Source: Epiperipatus broadwayi
Taxonomy: Eukaryota > Onychophora > Udeonychophora > Euonychophora > Peripatidae
Assembly: GCA_028023455.1 (NCBI GenBank)
Contig: JAQFVV010000021.1
Span: forward strand, 5,854,853 to 5,918,852
Direction of reading: 5' to 3'
Length of the DNA: 64,000 nt
The notes under the pieces were generated by a model. That model was not told the DNA's origin, searched no databases, and was given only the letters and a program-made list of their open reading frames with translations. This document shows, piece after piece, positions 10,990 through 22,345 of the stretch (positions within the stretch are counted from its first letter, which is position 1; every line of letters starts with the position of its first letter). The position numbers were made by a program, and so were the translations under genes.

Positions 10990-11215
10990 ATTAGACATTG
11001 ATTGCTTCAATATATATATATATATATATTGAACAAATGAAGAATATATGTGTAGAAGTTTGTAATCTGGACCAACTGATGAGTGCTGGTTCAGCATGAA
11101 ATACAAATCTTGGAATTGATATTTTCTACATGCCTTTGATAATATGTTTCGGTAGTGTGCGAAGGGATAAGAGTTTGAGATATATTTTAAAATACGGATA
11201 TGAAGTTAAATTTAA
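10990..11215 (+). repeat. Single family A unit fragment carrying a hammerhead
   Basis: The sequence around the ribozyme ('agtttgtaatctgg' before, a CTTTGAT-AT word after) corresponds to the middle of the tandem units at 52240 and 59780. Here the unit stands alone and is flanked by a TA microsatellite at about 11012-11029. Confidence 0.55.
11072..11113 (+). ncRNA. Hammerhead self-cleaving ribozyme motif, family A (best copy)
   Basis: Read directly from the sequence: stem I strand CCAA (11072-11075), core CTGATGA (11076-11082), stem II GTGCTG (11083-11088) closed by loop GTT and paired with CAGCAT (11092-11097) over six base pairs (one G-U beside the core), core GAA (11098-11100), a two-pair stem III (AT at 11101-11102 with AT at 11107-11108), cleavage triplet ATC ending at 11109, and TTGG (11110-11113), which pairs with CCAA. 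Every fixed core base of a type I hammerhead is present. Predicted cleavage is after 11109. The tiny stem III matches what is known for hammerheads of animal retroelements. Self-cleavage has not been shown and short stems may make it slow. Confidence 0.75.
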
Positions 11216-11334
11216 TTATCTCTAAAAACATATTTAAAAAAGAGCAGTAAATGTTTTTAATGTATCCATAATGCGACAGATTGGTCTAAATTCTGAGATG
11301 ATGAATGGTTGTAATAGAAATAAATTAAAGCGAA

Positions 11335-11830
11335 GGATGGATTGATAAAAACAATTTGCAAATATAAATTAACATTTTTTTCTTTTAATTTGTTTTCTTT
11401 TTGTTACATAACATTTTTTTTTTTTTTTTTGCAGGAGGACAAATAAAACTATAGATGTGGAGATTACAGATATATAAAAATATTCTAACTATAAACATTT
11501 GTTTATAATAAAAAAAATGGGAAATAATGATCCTTTTTAGTTTTCTAAATCTAAATTCTTAATTCTTTAGTTAATTTTGTTTTTAATGTATGTAAAAAAA
11601 AAAGAAAAGAGCTTTTTAAAAAAAATAATAATGTTAACATATATACCAAGCAATAAAAACAATAAATATAGATATTATTTTTTTATAAATATAAGAATAT
11701 TAAATAGAAAATCATTAACAAATTTCAAAGCATTTGAAGATCAATCCTAGCTATAAAAAGCTGGTTTATCAAGACTAGGCATTGCATAATTATGAGATTA
11801 CAAATGGTTTATTATTATAAAATTCTTTTT
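11335..11830 (+). repeat. Second copy of the old repeat at 650-1732 / 7785
   Basis: This copy is uninterrupted by the LTR element and by the 780-bp promoter-like segment, so it shows the pre-insertion state. It holds several A and T homopolymers and no gene. Confidence 0.55.
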
Positions 11831-12104
11831 GCAAAAAACACGTGGGATACCTTTAAGTTTTTTAATATTTTATGTTCTTAATAATTGCTGAATCAATTCT
11901 CTATAATTAAATATACTTATTTTAATATCTCAAAACATTTTCTCTTTTATTATAAAATTAAATTACTGTCTTATAAATAAATGTCTCATAAAAAAAAAAA
12001 AAAACATAACAGTGAAATTGGAAAATATAGTCAATATAGAAATTCAATTAATATATGGATATTTTCTAATTTTATGGCTAAGTTTTAAATTTTTTTTAAA
12101 TAGG

Positions 12105-13600
12105 ATAATGCCCGCTGGTTTAACACAGTGGTAGGTTGTCTATCTGTGGAATGTGAGGTCTTAATATCGATTCCAATGCGGGCACTTTTTATAAATTCTC
12201 AAGCAACAAAACCATTCGAATATTATCATCCGAAATGAAATTCATATAATGTCCTGTGTGGTTTAACAGATAAAATGTCAGATTGTAGGCTCTTCAGTCT
12301 CCTCTTATGAATTTTCAAGCAATAAAGCCATTCCCTATAGATACTAAATTCATATAAAGTCCTATATGATTTAGCACAGTGGTAGATGGTCATATTCTGG
12401 AATATGGGCTCTTAAAATCGATTCCTGAGCTGCCACATCTTATGAATTCTCAAGCTATAAAATCATTCAAATATTATTGTCAATAAAGTGAAAAAAATGA
12501 GACTCTGGAATCTGGTCCTAAAATCCAATTCCAGGGCTGGCACTTATGAATACATGAGCAATAAAGCCATTTAAATTATCTTCAGCATAGAAACTAAATT
12601 CATATAAATCCATATGATGTCTAAAGCCATGATAGAGCATGAGACTCTGGAATGTGGTCTTAAAATTGATTCCAGTTCCGGCACTTTTTATGGATTCTCA
12701 TCATTCAAAAATTATCATCACCATAAAAATTAAATTCATATAAAGCCCTGTGCAATTTAGCAGAGTCGCTGAATATCAGATTCTGGAATATGGGGTCTTA
12801 AAATTAATTCCAGTGATGGCACTTATGAATTCATGAACAATAATGCCATTCAATTATCTTCAGTATAAAAATTAAATTCACGTAATGTCCTATGTAGTTT
12901 AGAGCATTGGTAGAAGGTGAGATGGGAATGTGAGGTCTTAAAACCATTTCCAATCCCGGTATTTCTTACAAATTCTCAAGCAATAAATCCATTTGAATAT
13001 TATCATCACCATAGAAGTTAAATTCATATTAAAGCCTTATGCAATTTAGCAGAATGGTAGAATGTCGAATTCTGGAATGTGAGATCTTAAAATTAATTCC
13101 AGTTCTGGCACTGCTTTTGAATTCTTGAGCAATAAAGCCATTCATATATTATCATGAGTGAAGAAATTAAATTCATATAAAACCCTGTGTGGTTTAGTGC
13201 AGTGGTAAAGCAAGAGACTCTGGGATGTGGGGGTCTTATAAATTCTCAAGCAATAAAGCCATTCAAATATTATTGTCACTATAGAAATTAAATTCATGTA
13301 AATCCCTGTGCAGTTTAGCCCAGTGGCAAAATGTTAGATTCTGGAATCTGGGATCTTAAAATCCAATTCCAGTTCTGTCACTTATGAATTTGTGAGTATT
13401 TAAGTCATTCGGTAGTACAGAAATTAAATTCATATAAAACCCCTATATAGTTTAGCACAGTGGTAGTGCATGAGATGCTAGAATGTGGGTTCTCAAAATA
13501 AAATTCCAGTGCTCACACTTATGAATTCACAAATAAAAATGCCACTCAATTATCTGTCAGTTTAGCACTGTGGCAGAGTGTCCGATTTTTGAATGTAAAA
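12105..13600 (+). repeat. Tandem array of tRNA-like repeat units
   Basis: About eleven or twelve diverged units of roughly 110-150 bp lie head to tail. Each starts with a tRNA-like head: an A-box-like word such as TTTAGCACAGTGGTAG (near 12119, 12367, 13190, 13447, 13560), then a 'ctctggaatgtgg' stretch, then a B-box-like ATCGATTCC (near 12166, 12418). A shared tail contains 'tatgaattctcaagcaataaagcc' broken by substitutions, then 'aaattcatataaa'. The first head (12109-12184) is 76 bases, tRNA length, with a perfect seven-pair acceptor stem (TGCCCGC with GCGGGCA). T-arm pairing is poor in all, so these are not functional tRNA genes. Confidence 0.75.
12109..12184 (+). pseudogene. tRNA-like head of the first array unit
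   Basis: The acceptor arms TGCCCGC (12109-12115) and GCGGGCA (12178-12184) pair perfectly. The D-arm region contains AACACAGTGGTAGG and the T-loop region reads ATCGATT. The five bases each side of that loop do not pair well, so the cloverleaf is broken. It probably descends from a tRNA or tRNA-derived SINE. Confidence 0.5.
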
Positions 13601-14515
13601 TCCTCATATCAATACACTGTTGACACTTTTGTTGCCGGAACATCCCACGAAGTAATGAGAAATAAGACCATTCAATTATTAATTTTTAATTCTTATAAAA
13701 ATTATTTCAATTTTTTTGTTTGCATATCCTTCATTTTAAATTCCATTATATCACATTTATTTACCAGTGCAAAAATTTCAGACCACCTTCTCTCATTATG
13801 TACATATTTTTCTTCTGACCTGTTTTCATCAGGTGAGCTAAGTGCAATAAACACCTGTATGCCCATGCTCTGTTGATGGACCAGTATTTTTATATTGTGC
13901 CATTTTCTCAGAAGATAAGGATTAGTTTCTATCCACTACTAGCATCTTGTAAAAGAATCTTAAGAAATACAGTCTAATGTTTAAAAATTATATAATAAAA
14001 TAATGAATTTTTCATATACAGTAAAATGAATTTACAAACGTCACTACTTTAATAAATTCACTTCAAAATTTTTTAGTTGATTCTTAATGCTACATTAAAT
14101 TTGTGGCAAAATATGTGCCTTAACTTATACTGTTTTTTAAGTTTATTGATTTATAAGATCTGTTCTATACTTAGTTATATTAAATTTAGAACCCAAATAA
14201 GTATAAACATATTTTCAAATAGTTAGACCATAACTAAAACAACTAAATATAAATTTGACATTTATATATAAAAACATAAAAGCAGTCAACATAAACAATA
14301 CCAATACCAATCAACAATCTCAATCTGTTGTCAAGGAAACCTCCTTTAATCAATAAAGGTGGAAATTCACCATTATTTATAAACTAATATGTTTATATAA
14401 ACACTAAAGATTACAATTTGATTATCCAGAGTGAAATTATTAATTCAAAGAAGTTATATATATATATATTGTACCGAGATAAAGTTTGATATCTGTATTC
14501 GTTTCACAATATATG
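13601..14515. other. Non-coding DNA with one dispersed repeat piece
   Basis: About 14280-14370 (minus) belongs to repeat family D, recognised by 'caatctcaatctgttgtcaagg' (here interrupted by few changes). Other copies are at 33195-33300, 33545-33615, 37565-37640, 55970-56050 and 61735-61800. The rest shows no gene. Confidence 0.5.
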
Positions 14516-14585
14516 TAATATACAAATCAATATATATATCAAAATACAGTACTGTATTTTGATATATATATTGATTTGTATATTA
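14516..14585. repeat. Perfect 70-bp palindrome without spacer
   Basis: Arms 14516-14550 and 14551-14585 are exact reverse complements, with the centre at CAGT|ACTG (14550/14551). A perfect, spacer-free palindrome this long can extrude a cruciform and is usually unstable. It directly abuts the TA-rich tract that follows. Confidence 0.85.
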
Positions 14586-14603
14586 TATTATATTATATTA
14601 TAT

Positions 14604-14697
<94 letters not shown>
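14586..14697. repeat. (TATAT)n and (TA)n tract
   Basis: A short run of TATAT-type pentamers passes into an uninterrupted TA dinucleotide run of about 90 bp. Confidence 0.9.
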
Positions 14698-14700
<3 letters not shown>

Positions 14701-14937
14701 TCAAAACTTACACAAATAATAGAATCTACAATCATTGACAAGGCAACTTTTATAAGTTAAAGACAGATTTCATCTTTCACATTTATCTAAGATCTTAATA
14801 TAGTTAAAGAACAGAGTGAGAATTTTATCTTTCTAGAAGTTTAAATAAACCACATTCAACAAGCATATATAATCAGTTTGGAGAGTAGATTAATAAATAA
14901 TCATTTTACATCTTTTAAATCCCACTTCTATTCAACA

Positions 14938-15454
<517 letters not shown>

Positions 15455-17535
15455 TTAATATTTGTATATTTATTTCAGTATAGCGTTATGCACTGGGATT
15501 ATTTTATATATATAATCATGGTTTTCAAACATTATTAATTCACTGTAGGATGAAAGATTTTCCTAGTTTAATATAGTTTCTCCAATTCACAATTTCTCCT
15601 TTTCAATATTACTCATCATCAATTTCTTGTATCATTTTACATATGTCTGTTTTATTTATAATCTTTTGGGATCCAGTTTATGATTTTAGATGTCGATCTT
15701 TTAGTGATACATTAAGTCCAATTTTAACCTATTTTTTACAGTTATATCAGTGTACCTGATTGTTTTTTCATTCATATATTTCAATTTCAATATCTTATTA
15801 CTACTTCTAATAAACAGGTTGCTAATATTTATTGTGTTATTTAGTCTGTTTTTGATGAAGTATCCAATGCTTAGATTTTCATGTAATCATTGGTAAAGCA
15901 TATTTATTAAAAATCCTTCTTAAGCACATATATATATTTTTAAAATATTAATTTTATTAAAAGAAATGCAATCTAAGTTAATATTATGATTAATTTTTTC
16001 TATTATATTGATATGTAAATCAATCAGCTGATCAAGGACTTTATAGTTGTATGCATACTTTGCATAAGCAATCTATTTTACATTTTTGCTTCACTCAATT
16101 TTTGCATAAGAACAATTTAAGTAACTGAACTTTGGTATAAGTTCTACATGATTACTATTTATTTTTTGTCATTATTATAATTTAAAACAATTATATATAG
16201 TATATTTTTTGTGGTCAATATTTATTTTTTAAAAAGTAAATTCTTCCGAATAAATTCTAACCTATAAACTTTAATATTAAACCACTAGAATATTGCATGA
16301 GCACCATTTCTTATACTTATACAATGTAGTAAACAGAATAGCAACTTTCTCCATACAGTATTGCCACCTAGTGAAATCCATAATAATCAATGGATGTTAG
16401 AAGATACCAAAATAAATTGTGACCTTTACCTTTTCCAGTAAGCTAAATGCTAGGGCATGCCTTATGCCTAAATATCTAAAAAAATTATATAGTTTAATTT
16501 TATAGTAAATAGATTTTGCTAGTACCTTATAATGCTATGATTCTGCATATAAAAAGTTATTATATCAATATATTTGTAAATTTTATAACTAAAATAATTT
16601 TGACAGCTTGACTTATAATGTTTTTACTCTTAAATAGTGCTTATTATGCAAAAGTATTTAAATCTTTAATAATTGATAGTTTAAAATAATTAGTAATGTA
16701 TTTTTAAAGTTAATAGGGTTAATGTATTTAAAACGTAACCACTAAAATGTTTCAAAAAGCTATTACTAATTTTGGAATTAAAAAATCAAGTTTAAATCCT
16801 ATATTTGGTTGGCTAATAATTAAATTAAGTTTATAATGTTATAATTTTATTTTAATTTTAGCATTCAACATTATAATTAAGTACTTTAAATTTATCCACT
16901 CACAAGAAGTTATAATAAAGATAACAACAATACAAGATAGGATTTAAAATAGTAGATAAATGAATGCTTGAATGAATGAATGGATGCAATGTTTAATCTT
17001 ACCATTTATTTATTTTAATTTATTATTAATGTTTAATTTAAAAAAAAACAATATAAAATTATATTCAAAGCAACTTTTGCAGGTTAAAATTAACGGTAAA
17101 CAAATGTATTAAATATTATGAGTAATATTTATTTCATTTAAACATAAATTTTATTTATATATTTTATTTTATTCTAATGTTTGTATTTGTAAATAATTAT
17201 TGTAATAAGAAATATTTTTAAATTTATTGTCTAGACAGGAAATTAATTTATTTTAAAAGCTAAATATTAATTACATTTTTGGTTAGTAACCTTCCTTGGT
17301 TTCAATAGAATGTGGATTTATATCAATAAAGGAAAGGGGATGTAGATTTAAATGTCAATAATTAGTAAAAATAGGTGAAATTGATACCTACAGACACTCT
17401 GGTAAAAATTTCTACTTGTTGCATCCATGTTTCTAAAGTACAGTATCTAATTAACAAATATAATTTTATTTAAATCTTTTTATTTTCTTAGCTTAAGTAA
17501 TGCTAGACTAGAACTTAACTTATATAGGCACAACA
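15455..17535. other. Non-coding AT-rich DNA
   Basis: About 16290-16400 is a diverged family M piece (accatttcttatac, ctccatacagtattgccacc, atcaatggatg). I see nothing else supportable. Confidence 0.5.
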
Positions 17536-17623
17536 TATGAATAAGACTTGAAGGAACAAGAAATTTTCATTTCATCCAGTATGAATAAGACTTGAAGGAA
17601 GAAGAAATTTTCATTTCATCCAG
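17536..17623. repeat. 44-bp tandem duplication
   Basis: Units 17536-17579 and 17580-17623 share TATGAATAAGACTTGAAGG and the following bases, differing at one or two positions. Confidence 0.85.
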
Positions 17624-17704
17624 TATTTCTAAACTCAAAGAAGCAAATATATATACTACAGGAAATAATAAAAGACTACACAATGAAGTTCAAATTAAAA
17701 ATTA

Positions 17705-18000
17705 ATGCCAATAAGTCAGCAGCATGGTCAATATATACAGGGAAAAGAGACACAAATTTATAAAGGTAAACCCAGTACTTGTATGGGTTTTTCTTTCCAT
17801 TTGGGAATGAGTCAGATGAGAAGAAATATACAAAATAAGCTCAAAGTCAAAGTAGAAAGAATCATAGTATCACTCTGCACATCATATCTCTCAATCTATG
17901 CAAAAGTATCTGTTTAATCAACTTATAATGACCAAAATAACATACTACCTGCCAATAATTAATTTTACAAAACAATTTATAAAGTCAATTAACTCACTAT
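17705..18000. other. Non-coding DNA
   Basis: The open frame at 17705-17917 has no recognisable domain and low coding character. No other signal is visible. Confidence 0.35.
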
Positions 18001-18185
18001 GTAATAAACTATTGTTAAAACAGGCAACACTTACTATATGCATATCCACACATAGCAAGCTAGAGTAATCAGTGGATGCCAGAAGCCTGGTACATAAAAT
18101 ATGTATAGTGAGTCTTTGCCTGTTTAGCAACAGTTATAAGCATAAGAAATGGTGATCATGTGATTTGTAATAAACCATTATGGAA
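18000..18185 (+). mobile_element. MITE-like family M copy
   Basis: The word 'agagtaatcagtggatgccagaag' (with changes) and the end 'aagaaatggtgatcatgtga' are shared with copies at 19240-19370 (reversed), 38890-38975, 39928-40055, 58860-59027 and fragments at 500, 16300 and 35090. This copy has near-terminal inverted words 'aaaacaggca' / 'tgcctgttt' (about 18016 and 18117). There is no coding capacity. The class is unknown because I cannot fix both termini. Confidence 0.5.
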
Positions 18186-18465
18186 CAGAAAAGTAGTAGC
18201 AATTTCAATTTGACTAAACTAAGCAACAAAATGGAACGGCCTTGGACTGCATACAATACAATCTTTCTACACACAAAAAACATTAAATCTACTTATTGCC
18301 ATATTTAGATGTTTTCCAAACATAGAGCCAAAACTAGAAATCACATCCATGGACTGACCTACTTCCATGGATAATTATATAAATAGACTCTTGATAAGTA
18401 TTGAAAACATTAAAAATAAAATAGCACTGAACAACCCTATTAAATATACTTATTGGTAAATTCAT

Positions 18466-18828
18466 GATTTTCTATCTCAGAACCAAAAAGACAATAATAG
18501 GTTGACAGTACTGAGAATAGATAATAGACAACTACTCAAAAAATACAAAAGATGGTATTTAGAACCAAAATTTTTTGACTTTATCCTCAACTTGAATCTA
18601 AAGGCATTACCTACAGCACATTTCAATCAGTTCAGGAAATTTTACCTAAATGTTGATCCAATATGTGCTTTGTGTCATAGGGAAGAAGAAACACAAGAAC
18701 GTTTGATATATCACTGTAGAGACTTAGAGAAAGTCAGACAACTAATGTTGAATACTTATAGGAAAAGTGAAATCACAATACCAACAATATTGCAGCAACT
18801 TTCAGCATATATACCTTATGGTAAATAA
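18466..18828 (+). pseudogene. C-terminal fragment of a non-LTR retrotransposon (LINE) protein
   Basis: A 108-codon open frame (from about 18502) holds a C-A-L-C-H-R-E-E-E-T-x5-H-C segment, i.e. the CxxC...H...C zinc-binding end typical of many LINE ORF2 proteins, where 'C..C..EEET..HL...C' follows the reverse transcriptase. Before it comes FNQFRKFYLNVDPICALC. The frame is open upstream at least to about 18466. Reverse transcriptase and endonuclease parts are absent, so this is a truncated piece. It is different in sequence from the RTE copies at 22346 and 44484. It ends 5 bp into the hairpin at 18822. Family assignment within LINEs is uncertain. Confidence 0.5.
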
Positions 18829-19003
18829 ATAATCAATCAAACAAAATGGAAATAAACAACTATTAATAAGTATATTTAAATAGTTATCAAACTGGCCTTC
18901 ATCTCCATTGAGACAATGGAGATGAAAGCCGGTTTGATAACTATTTAAATATACCTATTAATAGTTGTTTATTTCAATCTTGTTTGATTAATTATTTATT
19001 TAT
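18822..19003. repeat. Long hairpin (arms of about 88 bp)
   Basis: The left arm, about 18822-18910, and right arm, about 18915-19003, are reverse complements with few mismatches and a 4-base loop near 18911-18914. Transcription of either strand would give a long double-stranded RNA. It follows the LINE fragment immediately. Confidence 0.75.
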
Positions 19004-19239
19004 GTGTTTGTGACAACATTATGGACAAATAAATTATATTGGATATTTGACCATCACAGTGATGCCTTATGGTGTACCAGATGTACATTCACTTTAGGAA
19101 ACAACCCAAGAAGACACACTAACACATATATATCATTATGAAAAGTGTTTCACTAAACAATGAATGTGAAACAGAAGAAGTAAAAGTAAAAAATGAAGTG
19201 GAAATTTACACCATTCAACACAATTATTACTTAAAACAC

Positions 19240-19515
19240 TAAACATCACATGATCACTATTTCTTATGCTAGCACATTACTGTTACTAAAACAGGTAAAA
19301 CTCTCCATACAGTACTGCCACTCAGTGATAAGCAGAGTAATCAATGGATGCCAGAAGGCTTGTGCAAAAAATTCCTATCTAGTGTCTACTCATCCATTAT
19401 CCCCAGACTAGTTTCTGGCTTGTGGCCTTCATCAGTGAGGAGCTTTGGATCTAAGAGTACCACACCTAGATCTTAGCCATTACTGTATGGAGAGTTTTGC
19501 CTATTTTAATAATTT
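19240..19515. mobile_element. Family M repeat enclosing a hammerhead-like motif
   Basis: The left part (19240-19375) is a family M copy in reverse orientation. At 19484-19506 the word 'tactgtatggagagttttgcc' returns in opposite orientation to 19298-19320. The two form an inverted pair around a segment (19380-19480) that contains the family B hammerhead. Confidence 0.55.
19400..19441 (-). ncRNA. Hammerhead ribozyme-like motif, family B
   Basis: On the minus strand: TCCTCA (19441-19436), core CTGATGA (19435-19429), then A-GGC, loop CACAA, GCC-A as stem II, core GAA (19415-19413), tiny stem III (AC..GT), GTC triplet ending at 19406, and TGGGGA (19405-19400), pairing with TCCTCA over six pairs (one G-U). 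All fixed core bases are present. The pair next to the core in stem II is an A/A mismatch, which should weaken it compared with the copy at 29264. Confidence 0.65.
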
Positions 19516-19639
19516 CTTACTTATTCAATTTTCTATTTTATTAGTGTTCCATTGTTAATTTTCCAATGAAATGGGCTGTTGAATAGTTGAAAGGGTGAAA
19601 AAATTGAAGCCTGCCCATATAAGTTTCAGGAATTTGTTA

Positions 19640-19880
19640 TCTTAATATAAACTGAGCAATGATTGCATATATTTGTGGGAGATTATGATCTGGCCCAACT
19701 GATGAATTCTGGTTCTTTACAAAATATGTAGATTGGGGATTATGTATTTTTTTTTATATGTGTGGTCATGTATCAGTTACTTGAGATGGAGTGAAGGCTG
19801 AATAGACTGCAAAATTTTGAATTCAAATCTCTCTAATTAAAATTTGAAAAGTATTATCATAAACTCTAATTTCAAGTAAG
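19640..19880 (+). repeat. Decayed family A unit
   Basis: CTGATGA (19699-19705) is preserved and the flanking CCCAA (19694-19698) can still pair with TTGGG (19733 onward). Stem II is eroded and the second core box reads AAA instead of GAA. The downstream 'gtggtcatgtatc' corresponds to 'ttggtcatttg' of other units. It is unlikely to cleave. Confidence 0.55.
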
Positions 19881-21485
19881 TTTACAATTTTGTCTGCTCA
19901 TTATTAGACTTCAACATTCAATTCATATACATTGTACATTTACAGCTTTATCATAATTGTATTAATTTTGATTCTGCATTGTGTGTTAACATTTTATTAT
20001 CGACTTTAAAGATTTATTGCACCCTGCTTATTTGCAAATTATTATAAGATTCAGTTGCTTTAATACCATATTTAGAAAATGGTCATTTAATATTGCTAAA
20101 GTAAATTGTCACATTAGTATGTTCATGCATTCTTTGAGCCATTGGCTAATCATTTTGCTTTCCCATGTTTGTATCTATTGTATTACAGGGAAATTGTAGT
20201 ATTAAAATAGATATATCAACTATAATCTATGTGATTTACCAAACATTATGTTTAATAATTTTTTAATAAAAGAAAATTTATATTCACACTCAAATTTTTA
20301 AATTTTTAAAATATTATCACTGGCTTTAGTAATAAAGTGAATAAAGAAATATCTTTATGCTCTCATTTGAAGAAGCTTCATATTAGCCTACATAAGTGAA
20401 TTTAGGTGCAAAGATAAGATGGGTGTTTACCTTTTCAAAGTCTCTATCTTGTGCTTTGATTTGAGAATATCCCCTGTATTCAACAAAACATTGTTGAGAT
20501 ATTGAAGCAACATTGCAATGCATGTTCACAGGATGTAAATCTGTTCTAATTAAGGTTATAGGCATTTTATTTTACTTTAGAATTTATACATACTGTGGAC
20601 AAATTAACTTATTATATTCATTTCAAAGTCTGATAATTATTAATCATATTTTATCAGAATGAAGCATCTATATTTATTATATCTAGCACTCCTTTATTAT
20701 TTTAATAACAAATTTATGTGTACTGCTGACTGTCAGAGATATCACATTTGTCTCACTGTCTATATTGGATGTTAGTAATCATTTATTTTATTAATAAATA
20801 CTATAGCAATATAATAGTTTTAAACGCTTTGTTTCCGAGACTGCTCTTAATATATTTTTTGTATCTTTTACCTATAATAAATACTGTATAGAAATTATAT
20901 ATATTAATTACTATGCTCCTATTTTGTTCATTAAATCTATACCTACTATAAATTAACTTTCAAATTGCCTACTAATAATTGAGCAGCACAGAATTCCAAG
21001 AATTAAATATGCATTGAAAATACAAACTGTTAAGTTCTGAATTTTTAAATTGTCTACATATTTTTTATTCTTTAATTTCCGTTTTATATCTGCAAAGATA
21101 GTCAAAAGGAAAGCCATTTATAAACATCTCCATTTATATTTCTTGTATCTTGACATTTTTTAAAGGCCACAAACAAGCTTAGAAGTATTTTTTTTTTTGG
21201 GGGGGATAGCTATTTACCTAGTATTAGTCAACAAATTAGTTTTTAACTATATCATTAGCTAGAAAATAAAGATTCTAGATTAATTTGGGTTGGTCACATA
21301 TATGTTAGAGTACTGAATAATGAAAGAAATAAACATTGATACAGCATGCATGACTTAAGCAAGGTTGTCATATTTCTATGAATACTAAGTTCACAGTTCT
21401 ATCTTTAATATATATATATTAAATACAAGTATATTGTAATATACTGAAACTTATATGTAATTAAAGGGAATTTGAACACAAACTT
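19881..21485. other. Non-coding DNA with one dispersed repeat fragment
   Basis: About 20383-20540 resembles the repeat family F seen at 37950-38090 and 38400-38530 ('tctctatcttgtg', 'tgtattcaacaaaaca'). The open frame at 20383-20565 is within it and has no recognisable product. No gene is seen. Confidence 0.4.
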
Positions 21486-21489
21486 TCAA

Positions 21490-21640
21490 GCTCCCTTAAG
21501 TTATCAACTCTATTTTAAATAATTGATACACATGACACATACATGTGAAAAAGATAAATGATCTCCAATATACATATTTTGTGCTAAACCAGCATTTGTC
21601 AGTTTGTCTAGATAATCTCGTACATGCATATATAATTCTT
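21490..21640 (-). repeat. Decayed family A unit, minus strand
   Basis: On the minus strand the ribozyme region reads CTGACAA where CTGATGA is expected, followed by a stem II like that of the other copies (ATGCTG, loop GTT, TAGCAC) near 21575-21600. The core is mutated, so the copy is dead. Confidence 0.5.
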
Positions 21641-21819
21641 TAAATACTAAATTCTGTTATAATAAATGACACAAACTCCTACTTATCATTCAGCAATATG
21701 ATAAGAAAGCCATCCATTTGTTTAATGAATTGCCTTTGATTATAAAGAAGATTGTCTTGAATGATTATAGTAGAAATTATGAATATTTATCAATCTAATT
21801 ATTTATTGTAAGATATTTA

Positions 21820-22089
21820 TTAAACAGAATGACTTTTATTTAACAAAGTGAAAATTTTTCTTCTAATTTTAAAACTTTGTCTCAAACATTTAAATGATAA
21901 AACGTGCAAATATAATAAATCACATCTGAATAAATATATAAAATATTCTACACAATCATTTAAATAGTAAATGCTAATTTTCATCATAACCAAAGAGAAC
22001 TCAGTAAGAAATGGACCTTTTTTTGTCATATTACTAACTGTTAAATGAAAGTAATATAATTTTGTTCTTCTTTCTTTTCTTATGTATTG
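21820..22089. other. Non-coding DNA beside a fold-back
   Basis: The minus-strand frame at 21820-22134 is lysine-, phenylalanine- and isoleucine-rich with no recognisable domain, and overlaps the fold-back that follows. I do not consider it a gene. Confidence 0.4.
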
Positions 22090-22275
22090 TTTTCTACTTT
22101 TATATATCATATCATTTACAGCTTTCTTAAACACTTTAACAATACTGTTTTTTATATTAATACTTTATTGTAGCTCTGATGATGACTGCAGGACAGTCAA
22201 AACTATTAGAATAAAGTGTTGCTATAAAAAAACAGTATTGTTAAAGTGTTTAAGAAAGTTGTAAATGGTATGATA
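22090..22275. repeat. Fold-back element with hammerhead-core-like centre
   Basis: The arms, about 22100-22168 and 22205-22275, are reverse complements (for example 'aacaatactgttttt' with 'aaaaacagtattgtt'). The centre reads CTGATGA (22178-22184) then TGACTG, CAGGA, CAGTCA, AAAAC. A half copy of the right arm lies at 35905-36015, where the same place reads GAAAC. It resembles motifs in Penelope-like long terminal repeats. No convincing stem I or cleavage triplet is present, so I do not call it a ribozyme. Confidence 0.6.
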
Positions 22276-22345
22276 TATAACTGTTAAATGAGAGTGTATG
22301 TCATTGACTATAACAATATTTATTATTTAAATAGTTGTGTAGATC

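Noticed and set aside
12109-13600. Functional tRNA genes in the tandem array
   Set aside because: Only the first unit has a good acceptor stem and all have non-pairing T arms, so these are tRNA-derived repeats.
13825-13870. CTGATGA on the minus strand near 13835
   Set aside because: It forms only a short palindrome with 'acctg...caggt'. There is no second core box or stem I.
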